NCBI RefSeq assembly: GCF_905220365.1
Contig: NC_061135.1
Coordinates: 1,939,501-2,003,500, forward strand
Direction: 5' to 3'
Origin: Vanessa cardui
Lineage: Eukaryota > Arthropoda > Insecta > Lepidoptera > Nymphalidae
Length of the DNA: 64,000 bases
The translations under genes and the position numbers were made by a program. Under the pieces are notes generated by a model. That model was given only the letters and a program-made list of their open reading frames with translations. It did no database searches and was not told the DNA's origin. Of the stretch, positions 23,453 through 35,815 are shown in pieces. How positions within the stretch are numbered: the stretch's first letter is position 1; the number at the start of each line of letters is the position of its first letter.

Positions 23453-23835
23453 CCTGATTGACCTTATTGTAAGAGCGACCAACGCTATTAGTATACATTC
23501 TAATATCATATATAGTCCTAGAGGTACATATACTATAATCGATCATTTACATAAAAAAAATATTGACAAACACTTAGCAAAATTTTGGTTTTATACGAAA
23601 AATATTATGCAATTCATCAAGAACGCAACTGACAGTTCAATTTTTACAATCGTGACAACCCAAGATGGATGTTCCGTCCTTTTACTTCGTCTGACCGATG
23701 ACGTCACTTCCTGACTACGACGCTCAGTTCTTAACTATTATCATAATGTATTATGCAAATTCTCAGATTATAACACGAAAGGCAGTCGGAGCGGAACATT
23801 AATTTTGTTAATACTTTATGACATATGTAAAGAAG

Positions 23836-24043
23836 ACTCGAGATCTTAACCAATGATTGCGGGTTGAAGGCTAGGCATGTACCGCTGAGTTTTCATTTGC
23901 TTAATTTGTGTTTATAATTCACCTCGGGCTCGGCGGCGAAGGTTTTCCTTCATTCATCGTGAAACTGCGTGTGTCTAATTTCATAGAAGTTCTGCCAAAT
24001 GTGCATTCCACCAACACGCATTGGAACAACACGGTGGAATATG
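23836..24043 (+). repeat. SINE-1 5' part, split by SINE-2
   Basis: TTAACCAATGATTGCGGGTT...CACCTCGGGCTCGGCGGCGA...ACACGGTGGAATATG. Confidence 0.7.
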
Positions 24044-24275
24044 AATAATAAATACGAGACAACATCACATACATTACACTGATCCCAATGTAAGTAGCTG
24101 AAGCACTTGTGTTATGGAAAATCAGAAGTAACGACGGTACCACAAACACCCAGACCCAACAAACGTAGAAAACTAATGGTAATCTACATCGACTCGGCCG
24201 GGAATCGAACCCGGGACCTCAGAGTTGCGTACCCATGAAAACCGGTGTACACACCACTCGACCACGGAGGTCGTC
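24044..24275 (-). repeat. SINE-2, near full length, nested in SINE-1
   Basis: Minus-strand SINE-2 ending GACGACCTCCGTGGTCGAGT. It splits a plus-strand SINE-1 (23836-24043 and 24276-24332). Flanks AATATG / AATATATG look like a short target duplication. Confidence 0.8.
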
Positions 24276-24332
24276 AATATATGTTCCAAACCTTCTCCTC
24301 AAATGGAGAGGAGGTCCTAGCCCAAAAGTAGT
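24276..24332 (+). repeat. SINE-1 3' part, right of nested SINE-2
   Basis: TATGTTCCAAACCTTCTCCT...GGAGAGGAGGTCCTAGCCC. Confidence 0.7.
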
Positions 24333-25865
24333 TGTGTCGTTTCTCACCATAGAGGACGCGCCCATCCACGCTAAATCATCAGTGTGTGTTAATATAAGTA
24401 CGATCGTGTTTATAGAATTAGGTTATATTTTGTTAATACATATTGATTATATCACGAGGATCGCACCTTCGTTAGGGCAATGTATATTGGGAATTTGCAT
24501 TCGTTTTACATTTTCAATTCGCTTTCGTTGCTGTAGTGTACACAGATCTATAATAACATATTAATGAATATTAGATTTATATTTGTATAAATATATATTA
24601 TCTGTGTAGTTACGCATCTATGATCTCGAGTGACACACATCGCAAAAGCGCGGGAAAATGTAATATAAAAATGGCCGCTCCGGGAAGGTGATGTTTGCAC
24701 AGCAAACTGATATATAAATATAATTTCTATTTAATGTAATTGTTAAATCGACCTTACATGTGAACATTGAAAATAGGCATTTGGCACCATATTTATTTGC
24801 GTGCTACATTCTGCTTATAATCTATGCATGAATTTTCTTTTATATAAATAAATAATATAAGACATTCCGGATAAAGCAAGTAAATTCTATTACCTTCATA
24901 ACACTTGTGTTGTTTAATAAATATTACTAAGGACAGTTGACAAGTCTGACAGCTATTTACTATCTTATATAATAAAAGCGTTAACCAATTTTTGTCTCAG
25001 TGATTATGGGACGATAGCTGCACGTAAAACCGTTACAGTCTCATTTTTAAGAGCTCCACCCTTAGATATATAGATAATTAAAGACAATTTTTAATTTCAA
25101 TTAACTTCATTGTTACGATTTCATAACTTTATTGGTCGGGTAGAGAGAGACGCTATGGCTGTATATAAAAAAATGTTAAACATGCGAAATTACGTCAGTT
25201 TACAAGGAATTTAAATCAATACAACATATGTCATAGTTTTTGTGATTTGTGCAAATCCGTTAAATAAACGCGAAGTTTCGCGTTGATTTCATACCTAGAT
25301 GATTTTAAACAAAAAATTATTGACTATTTTTTTTCTAAGTTAATGTTTTCCTAAGTTTATATAGTAATATTTTTTTATTTTATTTTGTGATTTTTACGTA
25401 ATATTTTTATTTTATCTTTAAATAAATATGTAAATTTTTTAATTGTGCACTGTATATAGTTAGTAAATGTTATGTACACTTGTCATTACATATCTGATGT
25501 TTTAATATAGTCACTTTAACTGTAAATGTTCAATATGTATGTTGTAAGTGTGCTTGTTGTAAATAAATAAATAAAAAATAAATAAATCCACTAGTTTAAC
25601 TTAACAGACGTATTCATTAATCAATGTTATATGTATTTTCCTTATAATTATGTTTCGTATGAGGAAATTTATTAAATGAAATCACGAATTAGTGAGGTAA
25701 AAAAACAGTACAAAATGTAAATACAAATACAAAATCTTATCAGAAAGAAAATACTTCAAATGTATACTTATAGATATTATACATAATATGAATCCTTGAA
25801 TCCCTAGGAATATATAACACATACAAACATAGGCTAATTATTTATTCCGAACACACGAAACAAAA
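24333..25865. other. non-coding, AT-rich
   Basis: No repeat copy or exon recognised. Confidence 0.55.
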
Positions 25866-26502
25866 TAAATAAAATTTTAACAAAAAGAAAAACCGATTTC
25901 AAACAAAACACTATTTTAAAACAAATGAATATGCACGAAAAAGTAATAAAAATAATTGCGTATTCAACATATTTTTTAGAGTCTTCCTAAGTTAAATGAA
26001 ATGAAAAATATTAGACTACTTAAAAGTCGATTAACTATTATATCATGTAGTTATAGTTATTGGTATATTTGGAGCCGGTGTCAATAAATAAAACCTATAA
26101 ATAAAAGATTCGACCGAGTATCGCTAACGTGCTCCTCAGAATTGTTCCGTTCCCTTCCGTTCCGTTACTTTGTCATGGATCCTGTGCTCAGAACCTTACC
26201 AAACTTTCACCAAATTACCCTTGAAGTATATATTTTATAATAAAAAAAGAATTATCAAAATTGGTTAACGTGATTTTCAGTTATTCACCTATTTGTCGCG
26301 CATACACGTAATGCAAATTTAAGACTTATGTCGTTTTCATCATCATCGGAAAAAAAAAATAAAAAAAATGGGAAGCACTACCTTTCAAACAAAAAAAAAA
26401 TTATCAAAATCGGTCCACCCAGTGAAAAGTTATGAGGTAACAAACATAAAAAAAAAAAAAATACAGACGAATTGATAACCTCCTCCTTTTGGAAGTCAGT
26501 TG
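25866..26502 (+). mobile_element. composite element, copy C (rearranged, no Helitron)
   Basis: The inverted arm (25866-26083, ending GGAGCCGGTGTCA) is followed directly by the right segment (26092-26502) from AACCTATAAATAAAAGATTC to GGAAGTCAGTTG. The left half and the Helitron are missing. Confidence 0.7.
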
Positions 26503-26661
26503 AAAAACAAGTGAAACCGCGGCTGATAACTCGAATTAAATAATTATACGCACCTTTTTCGGTAGCATAATATTCAAACAGATTATTGAATTCCCAATAA
26601 CAATACATCATTATGACGTATATGTACTTTTATTGGTTAAATATATAAAAAGTTACTCTTA

Positions 26662-26850
26662 CACTGTGTAAACGAGCAGGAGCCTCACCTAATGGAAAGT
26701 GATTACCACCGCCCATGGACATCTGCAACAACGGGGAGCTTGCAGCGTTTCCGGCCTTTCAGGTGTACGCTCTCTTCTTGAAGGTTTCCAAATCGTATCG
26801 GTTCGGAAAAACCACCGGCGAAAGCCGATTCCACGGTTTTTCATACGATA
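26662..26850 (+). repeat. GAGCAGGAG dispersed repeat, copy 2
   Basis: AAACGAGCAGGAGCCTCACC...ACCGCCCATGGACATCTGCA...TCGTATCGGTTCGGAAAAAC. Confidence 0.6.
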
Positions 26851-27691
26851 AATCGAAATCTAGTAGACCTCTAAACATATTCGCCTTTTTTATTATTTTT
26901 CTTCATAGCCACTACGCTCATCAACTCGCTTAATATATACATATACTTGTATGCCTACTAGCGGCAACCCAAAGGGGAAAAACTAATTGCTCCAAATACA
27001 ATTAGTCCAGTCATTTGATAGTTTTATGTGTAAAATTCTAAAAATTGATGAACATTGTTGATTGAAAACAAAATCGAACAAATATAACTCGGTATAAAAA
27101 TATTTCCTCTAATTTATACCCACTGTTATTGTTTGTTAGTTTAGGTCACATATTTCGTATTGTAAATCTCTTTCATTGTATATTAACACTGAAATAAAAG
27201 CTTTTCGACGATTGCTTATTAAATCCCTGTATAAAATTAATAATGTTATTTTGATTAAGCCAAGTATTGAGACCATGGGTGGTAAAGAAACGCACACAGA
27301 CGTAATAATATCCACATCGATTCTATAATGAACACGACGTCATAATACCTTTTGAAATTAAGGTATTTATTTTTATTATATGTATGATAATGTTCATTTT
27401 TGTTTGAATATTTACATTTATAACTCGGGTAAAACCTAATAAATATACGCGTAAGGCGAAATCATTACGATAGCCGTTGACCTCTATAGACACCTAAAAA
27501 AAAAGTTATTATGAGTTAATTTTTATCTTCTCTGCTTTATATTTATTTTTGGAAGATATTCCACAAGATTACTTTAGGATATATTTCATGGAAAAATCCA
27601 TCTCTAAAAGTAAATTAATACATAATACGGCACTTTCCTTTGAGCGGCGTTGTCTCAATAAGATTTGAATTAAGAAGGATAAAGACCCATG

Positions 27692-27735
27692 TTATTTATA
27701 CTAATATTATAAATACGAAAGCAATTATCTCTGTC
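27692..27735 (+). mobile_element. Helitron 5' end fragment
   Basis: TATACTAATATTATAAATAC...CTCTGTCTG, interrupted by the SINE starting at 27736. Confidence 0.5.
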
Positions 27736-28028
27736 TGAGATGGCCCAGTGCATCTTAACCGATGACTTCGGGTTCAAATCCAATAAATATATATATGTGT
27801 GTGTGCGCTTAATTGTGTTTATTATTCATCTCGTGCCCGTCGGTGAAGGAAAACATTGTGAGGAAACCTGCAAGTTTCTAATTTCATCGAAATTCTGCCA
27901 CGTGTGCATTCCACCAACCCGCATTGGAACAGCGTGGTGGAAAGTAAGTAGTTGGTAAGTTCCAAAAGGAGAGGAGGCCTTAGCCCAGCAGTGGGAAATT
28001 TACAGGCTGTTACTTTACTTTACTTACT
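27736..28028 (+). repeat. SINE-1, full length, inserted in a Helitron start
   Basis: GAGATGGCCCAG (short A-box region), GATGACTTCGGGTTCAAATC, CATCTCGTGCCCGTCGGTGA, tail TTTACAGGCTGTTACTTTAC. Confidence 0.75.
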
Positions 28029-29427
28029 TTATTCAGTTTTGTATGTTCCTATCTGTGTAATGATTCACTCATTTAGATTAGTAGACTGTTCAACAAAATT
28101 TTGATTTTGCAATAAAATTATATCAAATTTAAATTAAACCACTGAATGTAATCAAATTTCGATGAAGCAAGCTTAAACACCAAGGAAAGACAAACAAACA
28201 CGCGAACGGAAACGCGGACAACAACTAGTTTTCTATCAATATATAAATAATTTTAACTCGCTGTCTGCCTTTGTCCGAATCTCTGCTTCCTTTGTTCTTT
28301 CTTGTTCTAAACCACTCAATGGATTTACGATTTTCATTAAAGGAAAGGGAAGCAATTAAGGAGGTTTGTAAATATAATTTGAAAATATTTTGCGCTAAAT
28401 TTGACGGTGTTTTATTCAAAAAGATATTTTCGTACTAAACTTTAGGAAATTAATTAACACAATGTAGTACAAAATTAGATTTCAAGTTGGCCCACAGAAA
28501 GATCCACGATAATACGTGTCTCCTAACGTGCAATTTATTAATTCATTACTAATCCTTTTCCGATAAATAATTTATACCTGACCTTACTATGGGTATCAAA
28601 TTAAAATTGTATTTTACCTTATAACATATTTAATATTTTAGAAGATGCGTGTCCAAATTATATGTAAGGAAAGCAAACACAAACCTAACAATAAAGGTTT
28701 GACCTTGGCACCTAAATTATCCAAATTTATATCTTTAAGCCGGAGACAAATTTTGATCTATGTTACAATAAAACTAAATTAATAATTTTCATTCATTATA
28801 CAAACGAATCAATAAACAAACTTTATGATATACGTTATAATTTTTTTTAACTTTGACATATTTTAATGCTCATCGACTTTATTAAGAAATTGAACTAATT
28901 TTAGTTCGACAGTCAAACACATCTATTTTTAATTCGAAATATAATAATTTATTTTACAATAACATTAATTACTTATCATGAGTACTTATATATCTGAAGT
29001 AAACATATCTATAAGAGCTATGAAATACATAAATATAACAAGCAACTTAGTTCGTTAAAACACAGTACAATAAATGAAGGTATCAGTAGAATATATGCAT
29101 CTTATTAACACATAAATATGCATGACTGTAATAATAGTATGTAGAATTTCTTTAATGTTTTCCTTTAGCGATCGTGTACGAGGCTATGACTATTATGACA
29201 TTAATGCTGACTTATACAACGAAACAACTCGTGTTTATACTTTTGAAACTATTTTATTTAATACAACCAAAAGTATCTTTTATCGATATTTAAATATGTG
29301 AAGTGCGTTCTATTTTTTAAATATTTGCTTTATTCAGTTGCTAAGTGAGTAATTATAATCCGCTTAAATTATTCTAAACAAACTCAGTCATGAGTATAGG
29401 ACGCATCAGATAGATACTGACAGATTA
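28029..29427. other. AT-rich region upstream of the fucosyltransferase
   Basis: No repeats or exons recognised. It may hold distal regulatory sites, but nothing specific is seen. Confidence 0.55.
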
Positions 29428-29461
29428 TCAGTATTTCGAGTAGTGCTTATCAGTTCGGACA
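29428..29461 (+). promoter_or_regulatory. candidate Inr + DPE core promoter of the fucosyltransferase
   Basis: An arthropod initiator TCAGT lies at 29428-29432 (A+1 at 29430). GGACA lies at 29457-29461, exactly +28 to +32, fitting the DPE consensus RGWYV. No TATA box is evident about 30 bp upstream. This start would give an 88-nt 5' UTR. A second TCAGT at 29450-29454 has no matching DPE. Position-based inference only. Confidence 0.45.
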
Positions 29462-29517
29462 CGGGGGCGTATCGACCTAGTATCGACTAGTAGTAGGTTA
29501 GATATCACGAAAAAGAC

Positions 29518-30437
29518 ATGTTACAGTCAATATGGCGCATTATAGCCAAGAATTTCAATCAATTAATAATTCTAGTCTTCTTAATATACATTATAATGTT
29601 ATTTTCCGCTTACAATTCGAAGCTATATGCGTTACGATCGGAGAGAAAGGACATTCCGTACCTGAGTCATAAAAACATGAAATACATTCTGCAATGGACG
29701 AGGAGATTCAGCGCGCCGTTCGATTTCATGGGCGAAGGGAACACCGCGTTCGTGAGGAACAAGTGTAAATTCACGAATTGCTATGTGACAGATAACAGCT
29801 GGCACTTCTTGAATCATTCGGAGTTCGACGCGATCGCGTTCAACGGCCGGGACGTGATTCATCTCTGGCCGTTTCAGATGCCAAAGGATCGGACGCCGAA
29901 ACAGAAATACATATTCGGCGCGATGGAATCGCCGGATAATTTCCCAGCGTGCGATGAGAACCTCGACGGTTTTTTTAACTGGACGTGGACTTACAAACTC
30001 GATTCTGATTTTCGCTGGGGATACATAACGATATACGATCTGTACGGGAACGTGGTCGGTCCAGCTATTGACATGAAATGGAAGACGGATATGGAGCCGA
30101 TCAGTGACGACTTTAAAGTGAAATTGTCGAGTAAATCGAAGGCCGCTGCGTGGTTCGTATCGCACTGTCACACTAAAAGTGGAAGGGAGTTTTTCGTTGA
30201 GGAAGTTCAGAAGGAGCTAAGGGCGTACGGATGGACAGTCGATATCTACGGTGCGTGCGGTCAGCTCGAATGCCCTCGGTCGAATAAGAACATGTGTTTC
30301 GAAATGATCGAAAATGATTATTTCTTTTATTTCTCGTTGGAGAATTCTTTCTCGGAGGACTATGTTACGGAAAAACTTTTGACCGCATTGGAATATTCCG
30401 CAGTTCCTGTCGTTTACGGCGCCGCCAATTATTCCAG
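29518..30437 (+). CDS. FucTC: alpha-1,3-fucosyltransferase (FucTC-like), exon 1
   Basis: First coding exon, codons 1-306 plus two bases of codon 307, of a GT10 fucosyltransferase. These Golgi enzymes transfer fucose from GDP-fucose to GlcNAc on glycans. Seen: a short cytoplasmic tail, one hydrophobic segment at about residues 15-31 (type II signal anchor), a stem, then the catalytic domain. The signature lies at residues 272-287 (FSLENSFSEDYVTEKL), matching the GT10 donor-site motif FENSxxxDYxTEK with L in place of the first F. The region NWTWTYKLDSDFRWGY (154-169) is typical of insect FucTC-type proteins. Possible N-glycosylation sites are N154 and N304. The ATG at 29518 is chosen because it gives the tail-plus-anchor layout. 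The exon ends CCAG|GTAACC, a good donor; reading on hits a stop at once (TAA 30439-30441). The paralogue assignment (FucTC rather than FucTA) is inference. Confidence 0.93.
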
Positions 30438-30441
30438 GTAA

Positions 30442-31627
30442 CCCTTTATACTTATATAATAAAGTCGTAAGTTTATTATTTCATATTTCTTAGCTATCGC
30501 TTTCTTAAAGATAAAACGCTTTTCAACTAGAGCTCTATTTACATAAAAATTCGCCCATAAAACGCTAAACCGATTTCGATGTATCTAAAAAAATACTTAA
30601 CAACAAAAATAACAATGAAAGATTAAAAATATGACCTTAAAACATCATAGTGATGCTGTATGATTGAATAAACAGGGATGTCCAAGGGACTTGTACTAAT
30701 AATATTAGACATAACACCCAAAGTACGAACAAAACATGTACGTTTTAATTTAATATACACACACTAATCACTATTACTATATATACTCGTATAGTGATTC
30801 AGTTACGTAGCTTACATTGGAGAGAACTGGCAATTGCGTCTTTCACTCAAAGTGACACGTCTCAACACAAAGTGAAACAAAAGTGCCGAATTAATTCATT
30901 AGCGAACTGACCCAAAGACGTTGGATTGGTTCATTCGCATCTTTCATTCCCATTCCGAATGAACGAAAACTGAACAGTCTGAACGAAGACTCTTATAGGT
31001 AATCTTATTAGTTATGTCATTGAATTTATTATTATTGTTTTTTAATTTAAATCTTGATATACTACAATTATTATATTTTGCGTGATGTGATAGCCTATAA
31101 TTAAAAGGACATTTAAGTCATTGTTAATATTTTGATAATGAAATGAATGTAATAATGTTTTCTTTTGTTGGTTATCCAAATAATAAATAAGAGTGAACGT
31201 TCACTCGGCTTTGGCCATTTTGACTCGAACGCTGTAGCAGACGGAGATACGACTTCATTCGACGCCATATTGAAAGCAACTACGGATGAATGTTCTTGTT
31301 CATGTTCATGGAATGAAAGAAAAATGAATTATTCACCCAAAAGAATATATCCTCGAATGAACCGTCTGATATCACCTCAAGCCACACCCAGACGACCCTC
31401 TTTTTATTTCTCTTTTTGTATCTCTTTAACAATTTAATTTCTTATCATGTATTTATTCCCAAACGTTGATAATTTACTTTATTCATTACTCAATACATAA
31501 TATATTATATAGCGACAGCAAATTCTTTCAAACCGGTTTACATCCTCTTTTATCTATCTTCCGGTCGTCCAAAACATATTGACTTAATAAAGCATATATC
31601 AACATACACCTGTAGTTACAATTATAG
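30442..31627. other. intron start, non-coding
   Basis: Contains the 31191 palindrome and GAATGAAC-type motifs; no exon-like ORF with good splice sites. Confidence 0.5.
31191..31206. repeat. 16-bp perfect palindrome
   Basis: GAGTGAACGTTCACTC. It lies in a region (30800-31430) with several GAATGAAC/GAACGAA motifs, perhaps a decayed DNA transposon. Confidence 0.7.
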
Positions 31628-31736
31628 ATAAATAAATATTGGGCAACATCACATACATTACTCTGATCCCAATGTAAGCACTTGTGTTGTGGAAAATCAG
31701 AAGTAACGACGGTAACACAAACTCCCAGACCCAAGT
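31628..31736 (-). repeat. SINE-2 body fragment
   Basis: CAACATCACATACATTACTC...AAAATCAGAAGTAACGACGG...CCCAGACCCAAG; the tRNA head is missing. Confidence 0.7.
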
Positions 31737-31872
31737 TTTAAGTTGTGTTAAGTTTTCTTTTTTAACAGAAAAGAGGTCAGCATTAGCAATAAATATTGAA
31801 ATTGAAAGATATGTAAACCATTCCTTAGATCGTCAATACGTAATCTTAAGAACTCATATTAACGTATTTTCA

Positions 31873-31960
31873 GCCTGTAGTTACACTGGCTCACTTGCCA
31901 TTCAAGCCGAAACAACTATACTAAGCTCGTTAGAATATCTAACCTAACCTAACCACCAAA
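31873..31960 (-). repeat. family C fragment with CCTAA patch
   Basis: CCTGTAGTTACACTGGCTCA...GTTAGAATATCT, then CTAACCTAACCTAACC (31939-31954), then ACCAAATA. The block normally following GAATATC is absent. Confidence 0.6.
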
Positions 31961-32419
31961 TAAATTTAATTAATTTAACATTTATTTAATTTTACCAAAA
32001 AATATATTTAAACGATTCAAATAATATGCTAACGAATTTAGTTAATATATGACTAATATGCTAATGAACCAAAGCACTTAGGTTCAAAGTGTTATCCATG
32101 AATGATCTCCGGAGGCTTGCGCGTAGCAATTAAAATTGAATAGATCGTGGATTTGTTACTAAGTGCAGTGTAGCCTTTGAGTCTGTGTGTGTTGCCACAT
32201 GTGTCATAAATAGCGCCAATCATCTCATAACTTTTAGCAGCAGGTCTATTCTGTAACAAGATACTCGAATCTCACCGCAGAACACGAGCGCTAAATATCC
32301 AGAATATGATATGCGACGTTCACTGTAATAATTATAAACTTTATAGGATACACGTATCAAAATAGCGTCAATAATCACGATGGGGATAGAGCAAGCCTAT
32401 CTGGTTACGTGCCACCCAG

Positions 32420-32680
32420 TAACAGCCTGTAAATTTCCCACGAGTGGGCTAAGGCCTCTTCCACTAACTAACGGTGGAATGCACATGTGGAAGAATTTCG
32501 ATGAAATTAGACACAATAAGATTACCTCACGATGTTTTCCTTCACCGCCGAGCACGAGATGAATTATAAACACAAATTAAGCACATATAATATATGTATA
32601 TATAATGGTGCTTGCCTGGATTTGAACCCGCAATCATCGGTTAAGATACACGCGTTCTAACCACTGGGCCATCTCAGCTC
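32420..32680 (-). repeat. SINE-1, full length
   Basis: AACAGCCTGTAAATTTCCCA...GATTTGAACCCGCAATCATC...CCACTGGGCCATCTCAGCTC. Confidence 0.8.
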
Positions 32681-32967
32681 ACAATTTATGTAATTTCATT
32701 AAGCTAAGAACATCGAAATCTGTAATCTGTAATTTTCATAATGAGTTTAAAATGTTATGTTGGATTTTATAAATAATATCATATTGCAAAATTTCGTTAA
32801 TCCTTCCAAAATACCCAATGCTATTAATATTAACCGTTTAATGAGTATTGCTGTTGAAACGTATCATATAATATATTGCAGATTATATAAAAAAAAAAAT
32901 AACTTTATTCATGTTAATCTAGGTATTACTTGAATACTTTAACGGTTTACGTATTAATATAAACTTT

Positions 32968-33135
32968 TTTTTTATGGTATAGGTTGTCGGACGAGCATAT
33001 GGGCCACCTGATGTTAAGTGGTCACCATCACCCATAGACAATGACGATATAAGAAATATTAACTATTGCTTACATCGTCAATGTGCCACCAACCTTGGGA
33101 ACTAAGATGTTATGTCCCTTATGCCTGTAGTTAGT
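32968..33135 (-). repeat. family C SINE-like repeat, 3' part
   Basis: T run, ATGGTATAGGTTGTCGGACG...GATGTTATGTCCCTTATGCC. Confidence 0.75.
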
Positions 33136-33545
33136 TTTAAATAGTATAAAGCAAAAGTCAATAAAAATTAAAGAAATAACTCCCTATCGCGCCATTCGAC
33201 GCTACTCGTCGCTATAGATTCTCGCGTCAGTGACGTGTCAATTTGACGAATATATTATCATATGATATTACAAGTATTACGTATACGTATACGTATTAGT
33301 ATTACGTTTGTGTAAAGATTATATTCACATAAGAATAAATATTGATAATTTGGGATAGCGTGGTCAATTCAGATGTGAACGGTTTTTTGAATTTTGCCGA
33401 TGATACATCTAAGTTGTGTCGTACTATACGTTATATGTGCGATAATGTACTTTGTGTTTTCACTTCGTCGCTCACTAGTGAAATATTGACACTCGTTTAA
33501 TGACGTTACGCCATTTTCATACGTACATTCATTATCATATACATA

Positions 33546-33863
33546 ATATAATACAAAGTCGCTTACCTCTGCGTGTCCCTATGTATGCTTAGATCTTTAA
33601 AATTACACAATGGATTTTGATGCAGTTTTTCTTAATAGATAGCGTGATTTGATTGGAAGGTTTTTGTATATTATACATAGACAATTGTTAAGACTGATAT
33701 TTTTAGAAGTTTCCAATGTGATATCTTAAATAAACACATTTCTTTGCGCCCACATGGCAAACTATGTGTTGTCTATGTTTGAAAATCTGTGAACGCTGTA
33801 AAATATTCTGTAGTATATTTAGTACCAGCATTACACACGTGCGAAGTCGGGGCAGGTCACTAG
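33546..33863 (+). mobile_element. solo non-autonomous Helitron, about 318 bp
   Basis: Starts AATATAATACAAAGTCGC and ends ACACACGTGCGAAGTCGGGG...CACTAG|T. It contains the segment TTTCTTTGCGCCCACATGG, which the three nested copies have lost. No RepHel protein. Confidence 0.75.
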
Positions 33864-34004
33864 TGTATGTACTATAAATTTTATAATTATTATTGTAATC
33901 AGTATCGCATATGTTATCTTTATATATAATAAAATTGGAGTGTTTGTTTGTAATATTAACATAGCCCTCTTTTACTCAATGCATATGCACATACATACAC
34001 GGTA

Positions 34005-34125
34005 AATATACCAAAATAACATTTTTTCTAAAATTTGTCTTTCTGTCTGTCTGTTTGTTCCGGCTAATCTCTTAAACAATTTTGTCGGGACTATTACTAG
34101 CAGATAACTGATATAATAAGGAGTA
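34005..34125 (-). repeat. GTTCCGGCTAAT dispersed repeat, copy 1
   Basis: TATACCAAAATAACATTTTT...GTCTGTTTGTTCCGGCTAAT...GATATAATAAGGAGTAAC. Confidence 0.5.
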
Positions 34126-34196
34126 ACTTAGGCTAAAATAACATTATTTTTATTGTTAAATTCAAACGCGTATTGTCGCGGACACAGTTTGTTTTC

Positions 34197-34618
34197 AACC
34201 GACTTCAAAAAGGAGGAGGTTATCAATTCGTCTGTATTTTTTTTTATGTTTGTTACCTCATAACTTTTTACTGGGTGGACCGATTTTGATAATTTTTTTT
34301 TTTTGTTTGAAAGGTAGTGCTTCCCGTGGGGTCCCATTTTAATTTTATTTTATTTTTCCGATGATGGTATGGATATATATCGTATAGGGTTGGCTGACAC
34401 CGGCTCCAAATATAACAATAACTATAACTACGTTATATAATCGTAAATCGATTTTTAAGTAGTCTAATATTTTTCATTTCATTTTACCTAGGAGGACTCT
34501 CAAAAATATGTTAATATGCAATTATTTTTATTACTTTTTAGTGCATTTTAATTTATTTAAAATAGTGTTTTGTTTGAAGTCGGTTTTTCTTTTTGTTAAA
34601 ATTTTATTTATGTAATAT
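34197..34618 (-). mobile_element. composite element, copy D (short form)
   Basis: CAACCGACTTCAAAAAGG at the left and GAAGTCGGTTTTTC at the right. The right segment is present in reverse complement (34197-34385), then the left arm from GACACCGGCTCC (34395). It may represent a simple CCGACTTC...GAAGTCGG unit. Confidence 0.65.
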
Positions 34619-34944
34619 ACCGCTCGTGTTCAAAAGTGAGTTTTAAGTTTCTTCTTACAAAATACGCTTACATAAATTACTACTACAAGGTTCGATACTA
34701 TGACGATACGAATGTAGGTGAAATTATTCCCGCTATTTAAATGAACAGTAAACTTTCTACGTACAATAGGGGCGCTGTTCAAATATTAGACAATTTAGTA
34801 TCGATGCGAATACTTTTTTGCGAGTTGTTCCAGCTAAGGGCTCTTGACTAAGCAAACAATATCAATTTACATTTATTCATATAATTAATGTTGGCAAAGA
34901 GAATACAGCTGATTCAATTAAAGCTGTACAATGCCCAATGAAGC

Positions 34945-35090
34945 AGAGATGGCCCAGTGGTTAGAGCGCGTGCATCTTAATCGATGATTGCGGGTTCAAA
35001 TCCAAGCACAGTATTCATAATTTATCTCGTGCTCGGCGGTGAAGGAAAACATCGTGATGAAACCTGCATGTGTCTAGTTTCATCGAACGG
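34945..35090 (+). repeat. SINE-1, 3' truncated
   Basis: GAGATGGCCCAGTGGTTAGA...CTGCATGTGTCTAGTTTCAT, then unrelated sequence. Confidence 0.75.
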
Positions 35091-35431
35091 CACGGCTAAA
35101 ACATCTTAGAAACCTCAAATAATATTTTACTCTTCCGATATAATTTATTCTCATTACTTTACTGAGAGACAGAAACAGATTCTGTTTTTCTAAGTAAAAT
35201 AATCCTAAAAATACTAATACGAGACGTATCTATGTGATAATTCAAGTAAATATTCTACTGATAGCCGCGCAGTGTATGAGTCATAAATATTCACGGAAGT
35301 GCCTTTTTTAAAAGATATGGGTAATAATTTACGTTAAGTCATGAATTTAGTACATTAAGTAGGTACTTGGTTTTGAAAGCGGCAAATATTAGCGATGTAC
35401 AACAATATTTATGCATTTTGTCTTAAAGGAG

Positions 35432-35680
35432 TCGAGATGGCCCAGTAGTTAGAACGCGTGAATCTTAACCGATGATTGCGGTTTCAAACCCAGGCAAGCA
35501 CCGCTGATTCATGTGCTTAATTTGTCTTTATAATTCATCTCGTGCTCAGCGGTGAAGAAAAACATCGTGAGGAAACCTGCATGTGACAAATTTCATAGAA
35601 ATTCTGCCACATGTGTATTCCACCAACCCACATTGGAACAGCGTGGTGGAATATGTTCCAAATAGTGTAGCCCAAATGCA
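35432..35680 (+). repeat. SINE-1, nearly full length, joined to a minisatellite
   Basis: GAGATGGCCCAGTAGTTAGA...GCGTGGTGGAATATGTTCCA, then ATAGTGTAGCCCAAATGCAAG leads into the TCTTGG array. Confidence 0.75.
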
Positions 35681-35692
35681 AGACCAAGACGA

Positions 35693-35815
35693 GACTTAGC
35701 CAGTCTTGGTCTTGGTCTTGCGCCAATACACCTGGTCTTGGTCTTGGTTTTGGTCTTGCGCTCCCAGTCTTGGTCTTGGTCTTGGTCTTGCAGCAAGAGT
35801 CTTGCAAGTCTTGCA
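35693..35815. repeat. TCTTGG minisatellite 1
   Basis: Three clusters of (TCTTGG) separated by CGCCAATACACC and CGCTCCCAG, ending TCTTGCAAGTCTTGCAAG. It gives low-complexity QDQD/PRPRP/KTKT frames on the minus strand, which are not genes. Confidence 0.85.

Noticed and set aside
29632..30171. 179-codon ORF antisense to fucosyltransferase exon 1
   Set aside because: It lies fully within the strongly supported exon and has no recognisable domain; it is a shadow of the GC-richer coding strand.
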